Shown piece after piece: positions 28,620-39,300 of a DNA stretch of 64,000 bases. How positions within the stretch are numbered: position 1 is the first letter of the stretch; each line of letters starts with the position of its first letter. Location of the stretch: positions 1,029,501 through 1,093,500 of the forward strand of contig JAJGOT010000210.1 of the NCBI GenBank assembly GCA_022457155.1. The letters are read 5' to 3'. A program made the translations under genes and the position numbers. The DNA comes from Cladopsammia gracilis (Eukaryota > Cnidaria > Anthozoa > Scleractinia > Dendrophylliidae). The notes beneath the pieces were generated by a model. It saw nothing but the letters and a program-made list of their open reading frames with translations. It was not told where the DNA came from and did not search any database.

Positions 28620-29700
28620 TGGATATCACCAAGAGTACCTTATATCTTTCATAGTCACTTTTATTTTAACAGGATTAGTATATGTTTGGCACAGCCGTCC
28701 AATCCACATTAAAGCAACAAAATGTGACTGTAGAGAATTGGAAGGCGCCAAACCTGCCTCTCAGAAAGAAAGATCTGCCTCTAACGGAAAGAGGCAAAAG
28801 ACCTCAGAAAGACCTCAGAAAGAAAGACCTGCCTGTAATGGATCGAAAGAAGCCACCAAACCCGTCTGCCTGCGGAATGAGTTTTCGGACATTGTGCTGG
28901 TGATAGTGTACAACTTTCCTTTGTATTCAAGTATCCCAGCTCTCACTGCGCTTTACAAGAATGCATTCCCCACGATAATGTTTTGCGGACCAGAAAAGGC
29001 AGGGGACGAAACAGTCGAGGTTCTTCCCATTCAGGAAGGTTACTTCAGTTACATTTGCATATCACGTGCAATGGAGAAACATCCGGGATACTCAGGGTAT
29101 TTACTCATCGGTGATGACGTAATGCTGAATTACTGGAATTTAGTTTGCTTGAACCGCTCCCAAATATGGGTTGGACCCAAGGACTCGATATTTTATGAAA
29201 ACTCCACTCACGATCTGCGAGTAACATGGTCCTGGTGGAATACCATTTGGGGCGGCGAGGCGTGCCAAAAAGCTTACAACGAAGTGATCAATAACCACAA
29301 AGATAAACAAAGATATCTACTCAAGTTAGAAAACGTTGTATACTATTGCTATCATGGTCGCGGAGATGTATTCTATATTCCCGGAAAATTTGCCGATGGA
29401 TTTAAAACACTGTCTGATGTTTTCTACAAACATCGGTCGTTCGAAGAAATTGCCATACCAACGATGTGTGCCATGCTTGATGCAAAGGAGAATTTCGAGT
29501 ATATCCCTGGGGTTTACCTCCCAGGGGGCCGCGAGGAGCTTTCAAAAGCAGTGCGATTTTGGGAAGTGTACAACAAAAATCTTACCTTTGTTCACCCTTT
29601 CAAACTGCATTATAAAAATGATGAAGGTTTGAATGCCATACTGCTGAGGAATTGGATCATCGAGTATAGTGACGGTTTGAGTAAATGCAACAAAAATTAA
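28561..29700 (+). CDS. Single-exon putative type II membrane glycosyltransferase-like protein
   Basis: The open frame of 379 codons has a hydrophobic anchor (SFIVTFILTGLVYVW) near residues 28-43, then a Lys/Glu/Ser-rich stem with imperfect RPQKER-type repeats (about 60-97), then a globular domain of about 270 residues. That layout is that of a Golgi type II enzyme. In the domain, VYNFPLYSSIPALTALYKNA followed by FPTIMFCGP, and GYLLIGDDVMLNYWN with an Asp-Asp-Val resembling a DxD metal site, recall the DUF288/STELLO-like glycosyltransferase family. The assignment is from motif memory only. The first ~20 codons lie in a dispersed repeat, so the real start is probably the Met at about residue 12 or an upstream exon spliced at a TTTTAACAG near 28673. 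An AATAAA signal lies at 29819-29824. Lack of introns beside intron-rich neighbours suggests a retrocopy origin. The body shows no disabling change. Confidence 0.75.
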   Translation: MYGDIKRRTCFMILGIKGLNGYHQEYLISFIVTFILTGLVYVWHSRPIHIKATKCDCRELEGAKPASQKERSASNGKRQKTSERPQKERPACNGSKEATKPVCLRNEFSDIVLVIVYNFPLYSSIPALTALYKNAFPTIMFCGPEKAGDETVEVLPIQEGYFSYICISRAMEKHPGYSGYLLIGDDVMLNYWNLVCLNRSQIWVGPKDSIFYENSTHDLRVTWSWWNTIWGGEACQKAYNEVINNHKDKQRYLLKLENVVYYCYHGRGDVFYIPGKFADGFKTLSDVFYKHRSFEEIAIPTMCAMLDAKENFEYIPGVYLPGGREELSKAVRFWEVYNKNLTFVHPFKLHYKNDEGLNAILLRNWIIEYSDGLSKCNKN

Positions 29701-30023
29701 AGTAGCATGAGAAATTTCTAAACAAACCTAATACCTAGGTTCTTAGCTTTTATATACTGTTTCTATTTTGTATTTTATATGCCTTAGGGCAAGTAGTGGT
29801 TTTGGAGCTATATAAATTAATAAAATTATTATTTTATGCGAGCCTTGCTAAGTTCGGTCAACTCACGTTGTTTCGAACATCGTCGAGACTTCGATTTGCC
29901 AGATCGCTGGAGGACTCGAGCATCACTGCTTGTATTTGCTCCGGATGGGTCTCTCCAACACTCCTATCAAGCGCAAAACTGTAGGATCACTAGCAGCGAT
30001 CGTGGAGACTTGCAGTTTCTTAA

Positions 30024-30712
30024 ACAATTTACGATTATGGATGGCAAGAAACCAACTCCAATTTTGGCTTTTAGCTTTAATTTGCTCTTCAGGAGCGTTA
30101 TGTAGATGTTACAACATTTGAAATTTGTGTCAACGGAAAAATCAACGGCTAATCTATGACGAAATTATAAAACATAATTCTATTGGTTAAAAAAAATAAA
30201 ACAAAACAAAACAAAACAAACTCGCGCGTTTTGAAATAATTTAACGAACAAAAATAATCAGATTTCTGCGCGCGCGTAACATGGGCGCATGCAAAGTTCT
30301 CTTACACTAGATTAGATCAAAATAATTGTTTATTGCGGGTTTTAGTCTCTTTATCCAGAAGTTTTCTCTCGCATGTCTCATTTCCATATTGCGGCTTCTG
30401 ACCTTCTCTAGCACCGTTAGTCTTAAGTGTTCCACTCCACAGGTCCTAGAGTGATTTTACTTCGTCTGTGAAATAGTTAGTAGAATAGTACGCACTATTA
30501 GACTATAATTCCATTGTTTCCTTTTGTTTAATTTGGACTATCACACACTAATTGTTAGATAGTGTTTCACAGATAAAGTAAAATCACATTAAAATGCCTC
30601 ACTGTGGGTAAATGTTTTTTACCAATGGATATGTCTGAGCGGTGTTGAGCAAATTAAAGCTAAAAGCCAAAATTGGAGTTGATTTCTTGCCATTCATAAT
30701 CGTAAATTATAT
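30024..30712. repeat. Inverted repeat with 56-bp arms
   Basis: TTACGATTATGGATGGCAAG through GCTTTAATTTGCTC (30024-30087) is repeated in reverse complement at 30647-30712 with almost no change. The 560-bp spacer has no gene. It may be a TIR element about 690 bp long or two opposite insertions. A CAAAA microsatellite is at 30195-30220. Confidence 0.75.
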
Positions 30713-31325
30713 ATATATTTGCTTGATATGCCTTAAAGATTTCACTGTTAAACTTTGAGCAACATATCAGTTTATAACAATCTCTACGAACCGTCAGAGA
30801 CGTCAGAGCGTATCTTTGTGATTCTTCAGTGAAACCTCTAATTATTTTCAAAATCTAACGCAACTATACAAATTATGGAATCAACAACACGCCCAACCTT
30901 TGGTAAACAACTATGAACATTTTATTAGTTAGTTACTTTGAACATATTTACAATTACAGTAAACAAACGTTGCGTGGAAACAAGGAATAAATACGACCTA
31001 TGAAAAAACGAACGCTTGTAAATAAATTTATGGCGGATACTGAATGGCGGTATTTATAATGGATTATACACTAAAACTTAAGCCGTTTTTCCCATTAGAG
31101 TGATTCTACTTAACACGTGAAATAGAGATTATTATTTCTTAATTGTCGTACTTTGTATGTTTGGTTCATAGAGCAATTTCCAATTGAATGGTGTCAAAGT
31201 AATTCGCATGCTGTTTTGTGACTGGTTAAAAACAAACCTCGCGGAACTTTCTCCACCAATTCGAACTCAGCCTGCTGCGCGGGTAGCTTGGCAGGCATTT
31301 GTTGTACCTATATTTGCTTCCCGTT

Positions 31326-31617
31326 TTGATTGGTTCATTGGGTTGTATGTATCTGTTGTGATTGGTTCATTGGGTTGTCTGTATCTGTTGTGATTGGTTC
31401 ATTGGGTTGTCTGTGTCTGTTGTGATTGGTTCATTGGGTTGTCTGTATCTGTTGTGATTGGTTCATTGGGTTGTCTGTATCTGTTGTGATTGGTTCATTG
31501 GGTTGTATGTATCTGTTGTGATTGGTTCATTGGGTTGTCTGTGTCTGTTGTGATTGGTTCATTGGGTTGTCTGTATCTGTTGTGATTGGTTCATTGGCTT
31601 GTCTGTATCTGTTGTGT
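31326..31617 (+). repeat. 32-bp minisatellite (~9 copies)
   Basis: The unit is GATTGGTTCATTGGGTTGTC followed by TGTATCTGTTGT, repeated about nine times with few changes. Each unit carries one GATTGG (inverted CCAAT box). The flanking stretches 30713-31325 and 31618-32871 show no recognisable gene. Confidence 0.95.
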
Positions 31618-32871
31618 ATCTGTCACTGAAAACCGCTTTATAGGCACTGAGTCAATATTACACTCGTAAAGTTTAATAAATACACTCTACTCTATTTCTG
31701 CGGCATAGTCGAACAAAATACCAAAAACGCACCCGTATAAAAACATCCGCCTCGTGGAAACTCGACGTCCCAGCGCGTTTTCCGCGCATGTCCATGTATT
31801 TCTCTTCTTGCTCGAGTCAACCCTCGGTTTTCTCGAGAAAACGGCCCACCTCAAGTGCCCATTTACTAAAATCTCGAAAGGAAGATTTCTGCTCCCATCT
31901 ACTAGCTTAAAAATCGTTGTTTGGACACTGTTCATTTCATAACAACCCAACCAATGAGTGCAAAGAATTTCACGCAGTAAATAATCTATGAATTTTAAAC
32001 TTGACTAAACATGACCCGAACCAAAGATCAGCAGCAGCCATGCACTGCCATACGAGTTTGTTATTCAGATACTTTGACTATCAAATCTCGGAAAGACTGA
32101 TTGAAAAGGATTCTTGTTCTCAGAAAATGAAAAGGGCGTTAATTCGATGTAAATGCGTACGCTTTTAAGCTAGCTTTCATTGCATGAACTGTACGATTAG
32201 AGTTTTGAAACATCAATAACATAATTTACAATTTGAGTTCCAGTCTGTAATCTCTTCACATTAACTTTTCTTCAGTCATTCCAACGATATTGTTTCTGAT
32301 CGCCGACACCTATCAATTCACTCACGATAGCAACTTAACATCATCAGCGTCCACCGCTGTAGTTCAACAGCAGCAAACACTTCATTTTTTCTGCCACTGG
32401 AACCATACCCAGCCTCTCGTAATGCTTTTTTCTTTAAAGTTCACTCCATCTTGCTACCAAAACCGCAAGTGAGCACAGAATCGGCATCCTCGCGCACATC
32501 CCTCACCTATCTACCGCAAATTCAACAGCTATAAACTCAAACTGGCTTTCACCACAAAACAAGCAAACCTGCTGTTCAACTCGCCAACGAAGTTACTTCT
32601 TTTGAAAGGTAATAACGCAAGGGAGCTATATAGCTACTTACGACGCTGTATTATCAGCGCGCCACTAGCCTTGCTATACGACATGCCGATTTATCCCTTC
32701 CTTATTCAAATATACTATCGCTTTATGAATCTAACGGAAGAGATTGTGTGATAGTTTTCATTTTCCCAATAGATACCAGTACCTCCCCTCATCGTGCGGT
32801 ACTGGTAACTAATACTCCACATGTCCATTTTTTCGTTTCTTCCCACTCCTCCTGGTTTTCGAGCTGCAACA

Positions 32872-33068
32872 TGTCCTCGAGACGAGATTATCTCACATCA
32901 ATAATTGCTATTTGACACCGAATTAACGATTAAAGTTAATTCCGAACACTGTTTCCCAGGACATTTCAGAAAAGAAGAAATAAAGAAACATGTTATTTGG
33001 ACTGCGGGATTCGAACCAATTGATTCAAATAGCAATTATTGATATGAGATAATCTCGTCTCGAGGACA
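32872..33068. mobile_element. Foldback MITE downstream of IFT140
   Basis: The left arm TGTCCTCGAGACGAGATTAT plus CTCACATCAATAATTGCTAT is mirrored at the right, ending AATCTCGTCTCGAGGACA. The arms are about 45 bp. A tRNA-like GGATTCGAACC lies within. Confidence 0.85.
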
Positions 33069-33107
33069 TATTGCCAGCTGACACCTTGTGCCCAACTGTA
33101 TCTTGAT

Positions 33108-33376
33108 TAGTATCCAGTCTCTCACATCCAACTCGTCCTGTCCCAGTAACTAATGATCATGTACATTTGTATTTCATTAGTACTCATTCTCTCCCTTCCA
33201 ACTCGTTCTGTCCTGGTAACTTCATCATGTCCATTTGCATTATCATTGGTATCCAGTCTCTTCCTTCCCACTCGTCTTGTCCTGGGAACTAATAATCATC
33301 ATGTCGTATTATCATTGGTATCCAGTCTCTCCCTTCCCACTCGTCTTGTTTGGTAACTAATAATCATCGTGTCCAT
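33108..33376. repeat. ~65-70-bp tandem repeat over the IFT140 stop codon
   Basis: About four copies of a unit with TATCCAGTCTCTCCCTTCCC, ACTCGTCTTGTCCTGG and TAACTAATAATCATCATGTC. The last copy overlaps the IFT140 stop (33357) and its final codons. Confidence 0.85.
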
Positions 33377-36300
33377 TCATCATCTCTTCTTCCACCTCTT
33401 CCTCCACCTCTTCTCCTTCATCCTCGTCCAGTTCTCCTCGGATCTCCCGCTCGGCGCCCATGCCCCTCCCCAGGGGGGCTCCCACCGCCTTGTGCGTCGC
33501 CTCTATTGTCTTCATGTTCACATAGTAGGCCATGTTAACATTGGGAACTCTCCGCCTCATTTCCTCCATCACAGAGAAGGCCTGCAGAGTTCGAAAATAC
33601 ATTAGATTATGACAAAGATTGTAAACTGCCTTACTGCGCTTTTCAATAACATGCGGAATTTGAAATTCAAATTTCCACCAACGGTTACGTTTTACACTGC
33701 CGTCATCTTAACTTACCTCTCAGGAAACAGATCTTCACTTCAATGAAGTCAAAAAGTCACGTCCGTGCATTATGATTGGTAGATTTCGATCCATGTTGTT
33801 TGTTTCTTTTTTACATGGTCCGTTGGCTTTCGTATTAATTATGATTGACAGCAGGGAATAACGCAACCGTTGGTGGAGACTTCAATTTCAAATTCTGCAT
33901 GTTATTGAAAGGCGCAGTAAGGTAGATGATGAAAACTCCAATATTTTTCGATTCTGCGTCTTTAAATGCTCGACAGTGACCTTGACAACGTACGGAGACT
34001 ACCGAGAACGTACGGAGACTACCGAGAACGTGCGGATTACCGTACGCAACGTCCAGACATCAACCTTTTCTCTCCCATGCGCTTCCTTTGGGACTGAGGT
34101 ATTTTAGCCTGTGTACAACAGCCCCATTCCCTAAGAAAAAATTCTTCGTGTTGATCCGCTGTCCTATATTCTAGTAGTCCACGGGTGTATCACTTCTATT
34201 TCCTGTTCCAGGTTTGTATATAGATTTATTACGTCTGGATTCATACTGAGATACTGTACTGTATTCCTCGAGTTGAGCGTTGTAAAAGAGAATAAAGGCC
34301 CTCACGGTGTTATGATTTTAAAATCGCACAGGAAGTGGCAGGTGTCATCAGTCCGTAGGGATTTTTGCAGTTTCAACTCGGGTGTTTTTTCAGCAGTGGA
34401 ATGCAGGAAACGGTTGACTACCTATTACTTACTTTGGGGTAATTTTGCTGTCTTGCATAGTGCTCTATGATGACTCCATAAACATCTCCAACACGCACAG
34501 CTGTTTCCAGATCCGTCTCCTCCAGTAGAATGTGACACTGATTAATCGCCTCTTCTGGATTTTCTTCGTACGTCCTACAAAAACCACCAACACAGAGGCA
34601 ATCGTTTAATTGAATCAAAACTGAAATGGAAAATGACCAAGACTCCCGCGCATCCCAAGGCAGATTATCGTATCAAGAGTCACGAAAAATTGCGTGACAA
34701 GACAAACGAAGCTCTCAAAAGATGCAGGAGCTTATTAGAAAGATGTTAACTGCCTTCAATTTTAAAGCTAAATCAAAGGCTCCTTTGAGTCAACACGTGA
34801 ATACGAAACACCCTTCGGACCCAAGCCTCTTCTTGGCGTTTTGCTCCAGTGGTTCCCACCCCTTGCGTCCAATTCCCCACCCTCCCCTCTCCTTGGCGTT
34901 TTACTGCAGTGGTCCCCACCTCTTACGTCCAACTCCCCACCTCCCCCCCTCCCCTCCCTCCAACCAACGCCGTCCCAGTGGGTAAGGCAGGTGACCATTT
35001 CAAATCGCGGGCTCAATATTTACAGCTGATCGACCGAGTGAAATGTTGCATATTTTTCCCTGTATGCTGTACCTCCTTCAACGCTTCGCGTATTCACGAC
35101 TTAAAAAGAGAAAGTGGCAGGCTGCAACTGAGACAATTCTTGCATTCTTCATCTATAAACAGAACCAAACAATTATACCTGGCGCTACACAAAGAGAGAA
35201 CCCAGGATTTTTACCCGAGATCCACGAGAAAGAGAGACTGTCCGAGCGTCTCTAGTTGTCTAAAATCGGCAGTGTACGTATGGGCACCCTGTGTATTTGG
35301 AGATGTTGATTTCAATCCAGAGTACCTACTGTATATCTGCTCTCACCTTCTCGCTTGTACAAATTTCTTTAAGAATCCAATTCTCTGTTTAAGGTAGGCC
35401 ACTTTCTCCTCCTGGTCGGTCGGGTTCTTTGTCTTGGCTTTCGCCATGCACTTGTAAGCCTCCGTTAGCGCCCCAAGAGCTTTGTCATAGTTTTGATACT
35501 CGTCAATTTCCACCTAAAAACAAGTACAATATATGTTAGGCATGCCGCCAGGCACCTCAAAAGGATAGACTAAAGTAAAATTTGAATTTTGGAACAAGAG
35601 ACAGAAATGGTAGTTATGTTGAGAGGGGGCTGGGAGGGCATCTATTGTTGATCTCTCTTTCCCAGTGCTCCTCTACCGATGGCAAACACATGAATGTTTT
35701 GGCCCAGATCCCGACAAGGGGACTAGTGGGGGAAGTTAAAGAACCCATATCCCTGCTCCAAAAGAGTAGGTACGTAGAGCCAGGTGTTGCGGTCTGGCCT
35801 GTTCGCATTCATTCATGGGCTAAGTTTAGTGCGGTAAGAACATGAATGGACTGATAGCAGAAATAGACAACTTCGAAAATACCATAACACTCGTTTGGGT
35901 GGTGCTTGATGTAAGCCTGATTTTTCCGATTTCTTTTGTTTTCAGCACAAACTGCACGTGCTATGCTTCAACTTCTTGGCAATTTGCATACGGTGCACAT
36001 TTGTAGACGAACACACAATGCCACGTCCGAGCGTTCCTACATGTATTCTGAATTCCATTGTGCCATTCTAACAAAGGAGACTTGAATAATTACACCCCGG
36101 TGAGGCTGAGCCTGCACATAAAAGATTATTATGGTATTTTTCGAAATGGGCTATAGCGCCTGTTATAAGCAGGCGTGTGGGCTCACCTCTCAATAGACGA
36201 TATTCGTATTCTCGGTATTGAACTGGAACTAGCTTGCAGACGAGACTCATGCGGGGCATTCTTTTCACATGCAAATATTTTTAATGATATTCCCCCGCAT

Positions 36301-39300
36301 GAGCCTCCATTGCAAGCTAGTTCCAGTTCAATACCGAGAATACGAAAATTGTCTGTTGAACATGCCCATGGAAATTGCGCAGTATAGAGCGGGTTTCAAA
36401 CGAACCAATCAGAACTAAAAGCAAATACATGTAGCCGATGCCAAGCGCGGGAAAGCGCGGGAAAACGCGTGCGAACAACCCTAACAAATGGTCCCCAATA
36501 TACCTGTGCACAAGCATCATAGAAGCTGGCAAGGGAGCTTAACGCCTTTCCTTTGGTGTAGAAAGCGATGATATTCTTCATGATCTCAGGGTCCTTGCGC
36601 CAGTCAAGAGACTGAAGATAGTTGGCCGCCATTACGTAGATTTCCTTCTGCCTTGACACACCAGCAAAGAAGATTATCTTTTCCGTGTCACCAGATTTTA
36701 GCAGAGACTTCATGGCCTGTAAAGAGAGCAAAGAAAAATATGTGTGGTTTATTTAGATCTTTGACCATAAACAACTTTTTCTAACTTAAGTTAATGGTTG
36801 CAGGTGTCCCCTATTAGTAAAACGAGTTTTCCTTCGGCTACACTTATCTTGACACAGAAAATAAAGTTCAGCTAAAAAAGGGCCACTACAAAGTCAACGA
36901 GAATTAACCAGAGTTTAAATCGTGGCTTTCGTTGCACCCAAACTGTAAATCGCTCTCAATGACTCTCGGTTTTTAATCCAATTTTAAACCTGCTCATTTC
37001 TTTCTTTTTTTTCTTGAGATTCGTCGAGAGATTATTTTCGCAACGAAATAATGCGTCAATTATTGACGGGCTCTCGGCGTCTCTGGTTTCCCTCCCTCCT
37101 CAAAAACAACATTTCAAAATTCCGTTGTCGCAAGTGTAAACTAAGGTCGATTTGTGCGCGATATTTGCTGTGAGTTCCCAAACAGCGCCGCCAAGTTGCA
37201 TCAGGTTTCAATAGTGTTCGAAACCTCTGCGATATCGCGCAACAAATCACACCCAAATCGCACTGAAATCGCCGCTGGTTTACACCTGCGCGATTACAGT
37301 TGGCTTTAAAAGTGCGACAAAAATTGGCCTTTAGCCAACACCTCATCCATTTCTCCACTCCACCATCATAACACCTCTTGTGTACCATACCTTAATTTTG
37401 TTGCCAGCTTGCGTGTATTTCTTGGTAGCAAGATGATATGATCTCTGTTGGATACAGCAGTCCGCTATCCTCTCAAGTAGTTTGTTACGTAGTTCTGCAT
37501 CAGATCCTTTAGGGAGGGTCATCTTCTCTGCTAACTCCTCCGTGATGATCACGTTATGACCCATGCACAGATCCAACGCTTCCGTGAACTATTCATAACA
37601 AAACAAAAGGTTAACCCTTTCACTCCCAGAGTCAATTATGAAGATATGTAGTGTAGTTCTAACTTTTGAGTCTGTTGACGAAATCCTATGGTGTGACCAT
37701 TCAAATGAAACCTCTTCAGCAGTACTTTTGCATGGTACCATTTGTTCTAACTTTTGAGTCTGTTGATGAAATTCTATGGTGTGACCATTCAAATGAAACC
37801 TCTTCAGCAGTACTTTTGCATAGCACCATGATTGTTTTTCAATATTTTACAAAATGAAATTTGGGATTTTTCGTGATGTTTGATTTTTGGCGCTCTTGGG
37901 AGTGAAAGGTTTAACTGTTTTGTTTGTGGTGAGATGGTGCGACCAGTGGCGAGAGGAGGGAAGGAAGAAAACTCCCTGCCCCAACTTCAGGGCGGGTCAG
38001 TGAGAAACAAGGGATTGCTTCATCCATGGATGCTGGTGGACGGATGTTAAAAGAAAATGCTCAGGATGAAAAAATATAGATGCAAAATGGACAATTATCA
38101 GTGAGACAATAGCCTGCGAGCAAGCTCTCGGGCTCGGGGCCGGGGGTTGATGAGGGGGAGAGGAGGTAAATGCTTTAAAAAACACGGGCTTGATCAGGTT
38201 GATAAGTTACGCGTTACTTAGGAAAATAAAGCTAATAGAATACTTTCAGCGATACTCGAGGAAGCTTTTGAGCGATCCAATATTATACTCGCCATATTCT
38301 CCTTAAACGTCAGCAGTTAACTGACACGGAGAAGATTTGCATGACGAATGAATGAACCAATCGGGCAACATTTCACGCGTCACGCGTCACGCATCAGGCG
38401 TCACATGTGCGAAGACAAGAGAATACAGGTTCTGCCTTTTCATCAGTCTAAATGTTAATGATTTACCTTTTTGCCAACAACCAATAGTTCGACAGCTTTG
38501 TCGTATTGTTCATGTTCTAAAAAGAACTTGGAGCATTTATCCAGCATCTGTGGATCAGTATTCTCATCAAGATCCTCGGCTATGACTTGAAGAGCCGCAA
38601 ACTGCTGCGTTGAAAAACACAGGTCCAATGCTTTGGTGATATCACCACCCTGAATAATAACATAAATAATCAAACAAAGTGAGCGGCCGAGGTAAGTAGC
38701 TTTCTTACAGAGATTTTCGTGTGACCTTCAAAAACGGTTTCCCTATCCTTCAGTTTTGCAAGTTTTCATCGTTTTCCCACGACTAAAAGTATCTCTAAAA
38801 TGAAGATTAAAAAGCTTGTTTGTTTGTTATCAGAATGCTGAAAAGCGAGTGCCGCCAAAGAGATTAGCTACTTTTTAGCTCGCAACCTGTTCGCTTTGCT
38901 TTGCGTGTTCGCTTAACCAACCAAAAGCCGCGCGCTTTTGCCTCCGTTTGCCAAACCAATCACATGGCTTCCTTGCAGGTCGTTTTTTTTTTGGTTGTCT
39001 ATGCGCAGTAACTTCAAGCTCATACGAAATTCGCTCTGTTGAGAATCTCGTCTCCGATCCGATAGTGTTGTCGAGCAGCCAGCTTCGCTACTTTTCAACA
39101 CAATCTTAAACCTGATTACTTCCAATGAAAGCACGTCTCAATAGATTTCATCTGAATTATCACTCTTCCAATCTTAAGCTCAAAATTACAATTCTCCTCA
39201 CTAAATAATAAATTAAAATTTCTACCGCGCAGTTTCTATAAAAATATTCAACTGCGCCTTACAATACCAATACCACAGAGAAGGGCTGAGAATTCAGTGC

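Noticed and set aside
31326..31617. CRISPR-like regular repeat array
   Set aside because: The units are contiguous with no unique spacers and the genome is eukaryotic, so it is a minisatellite.
32290..32600. Plus-strand stretch with somewhat coding-like composition
   Set aside because: Stops after 60 codons, no acceptor/donor pair that extends it, and no family resemblance.
33350..33605. Two plus-strand open frames opposite the last IFT140 exon
   Set aside because: Shadows of the Glu-rich IFT140 C-terminus read in reverse.
34722..35397. Plus-strand proline-rich frame of 182 codons
   Set aside because: Low-complexity translation of a two-copy CT-rich repeat overlapping IFT140 exon 35347-35513 on the other strand.
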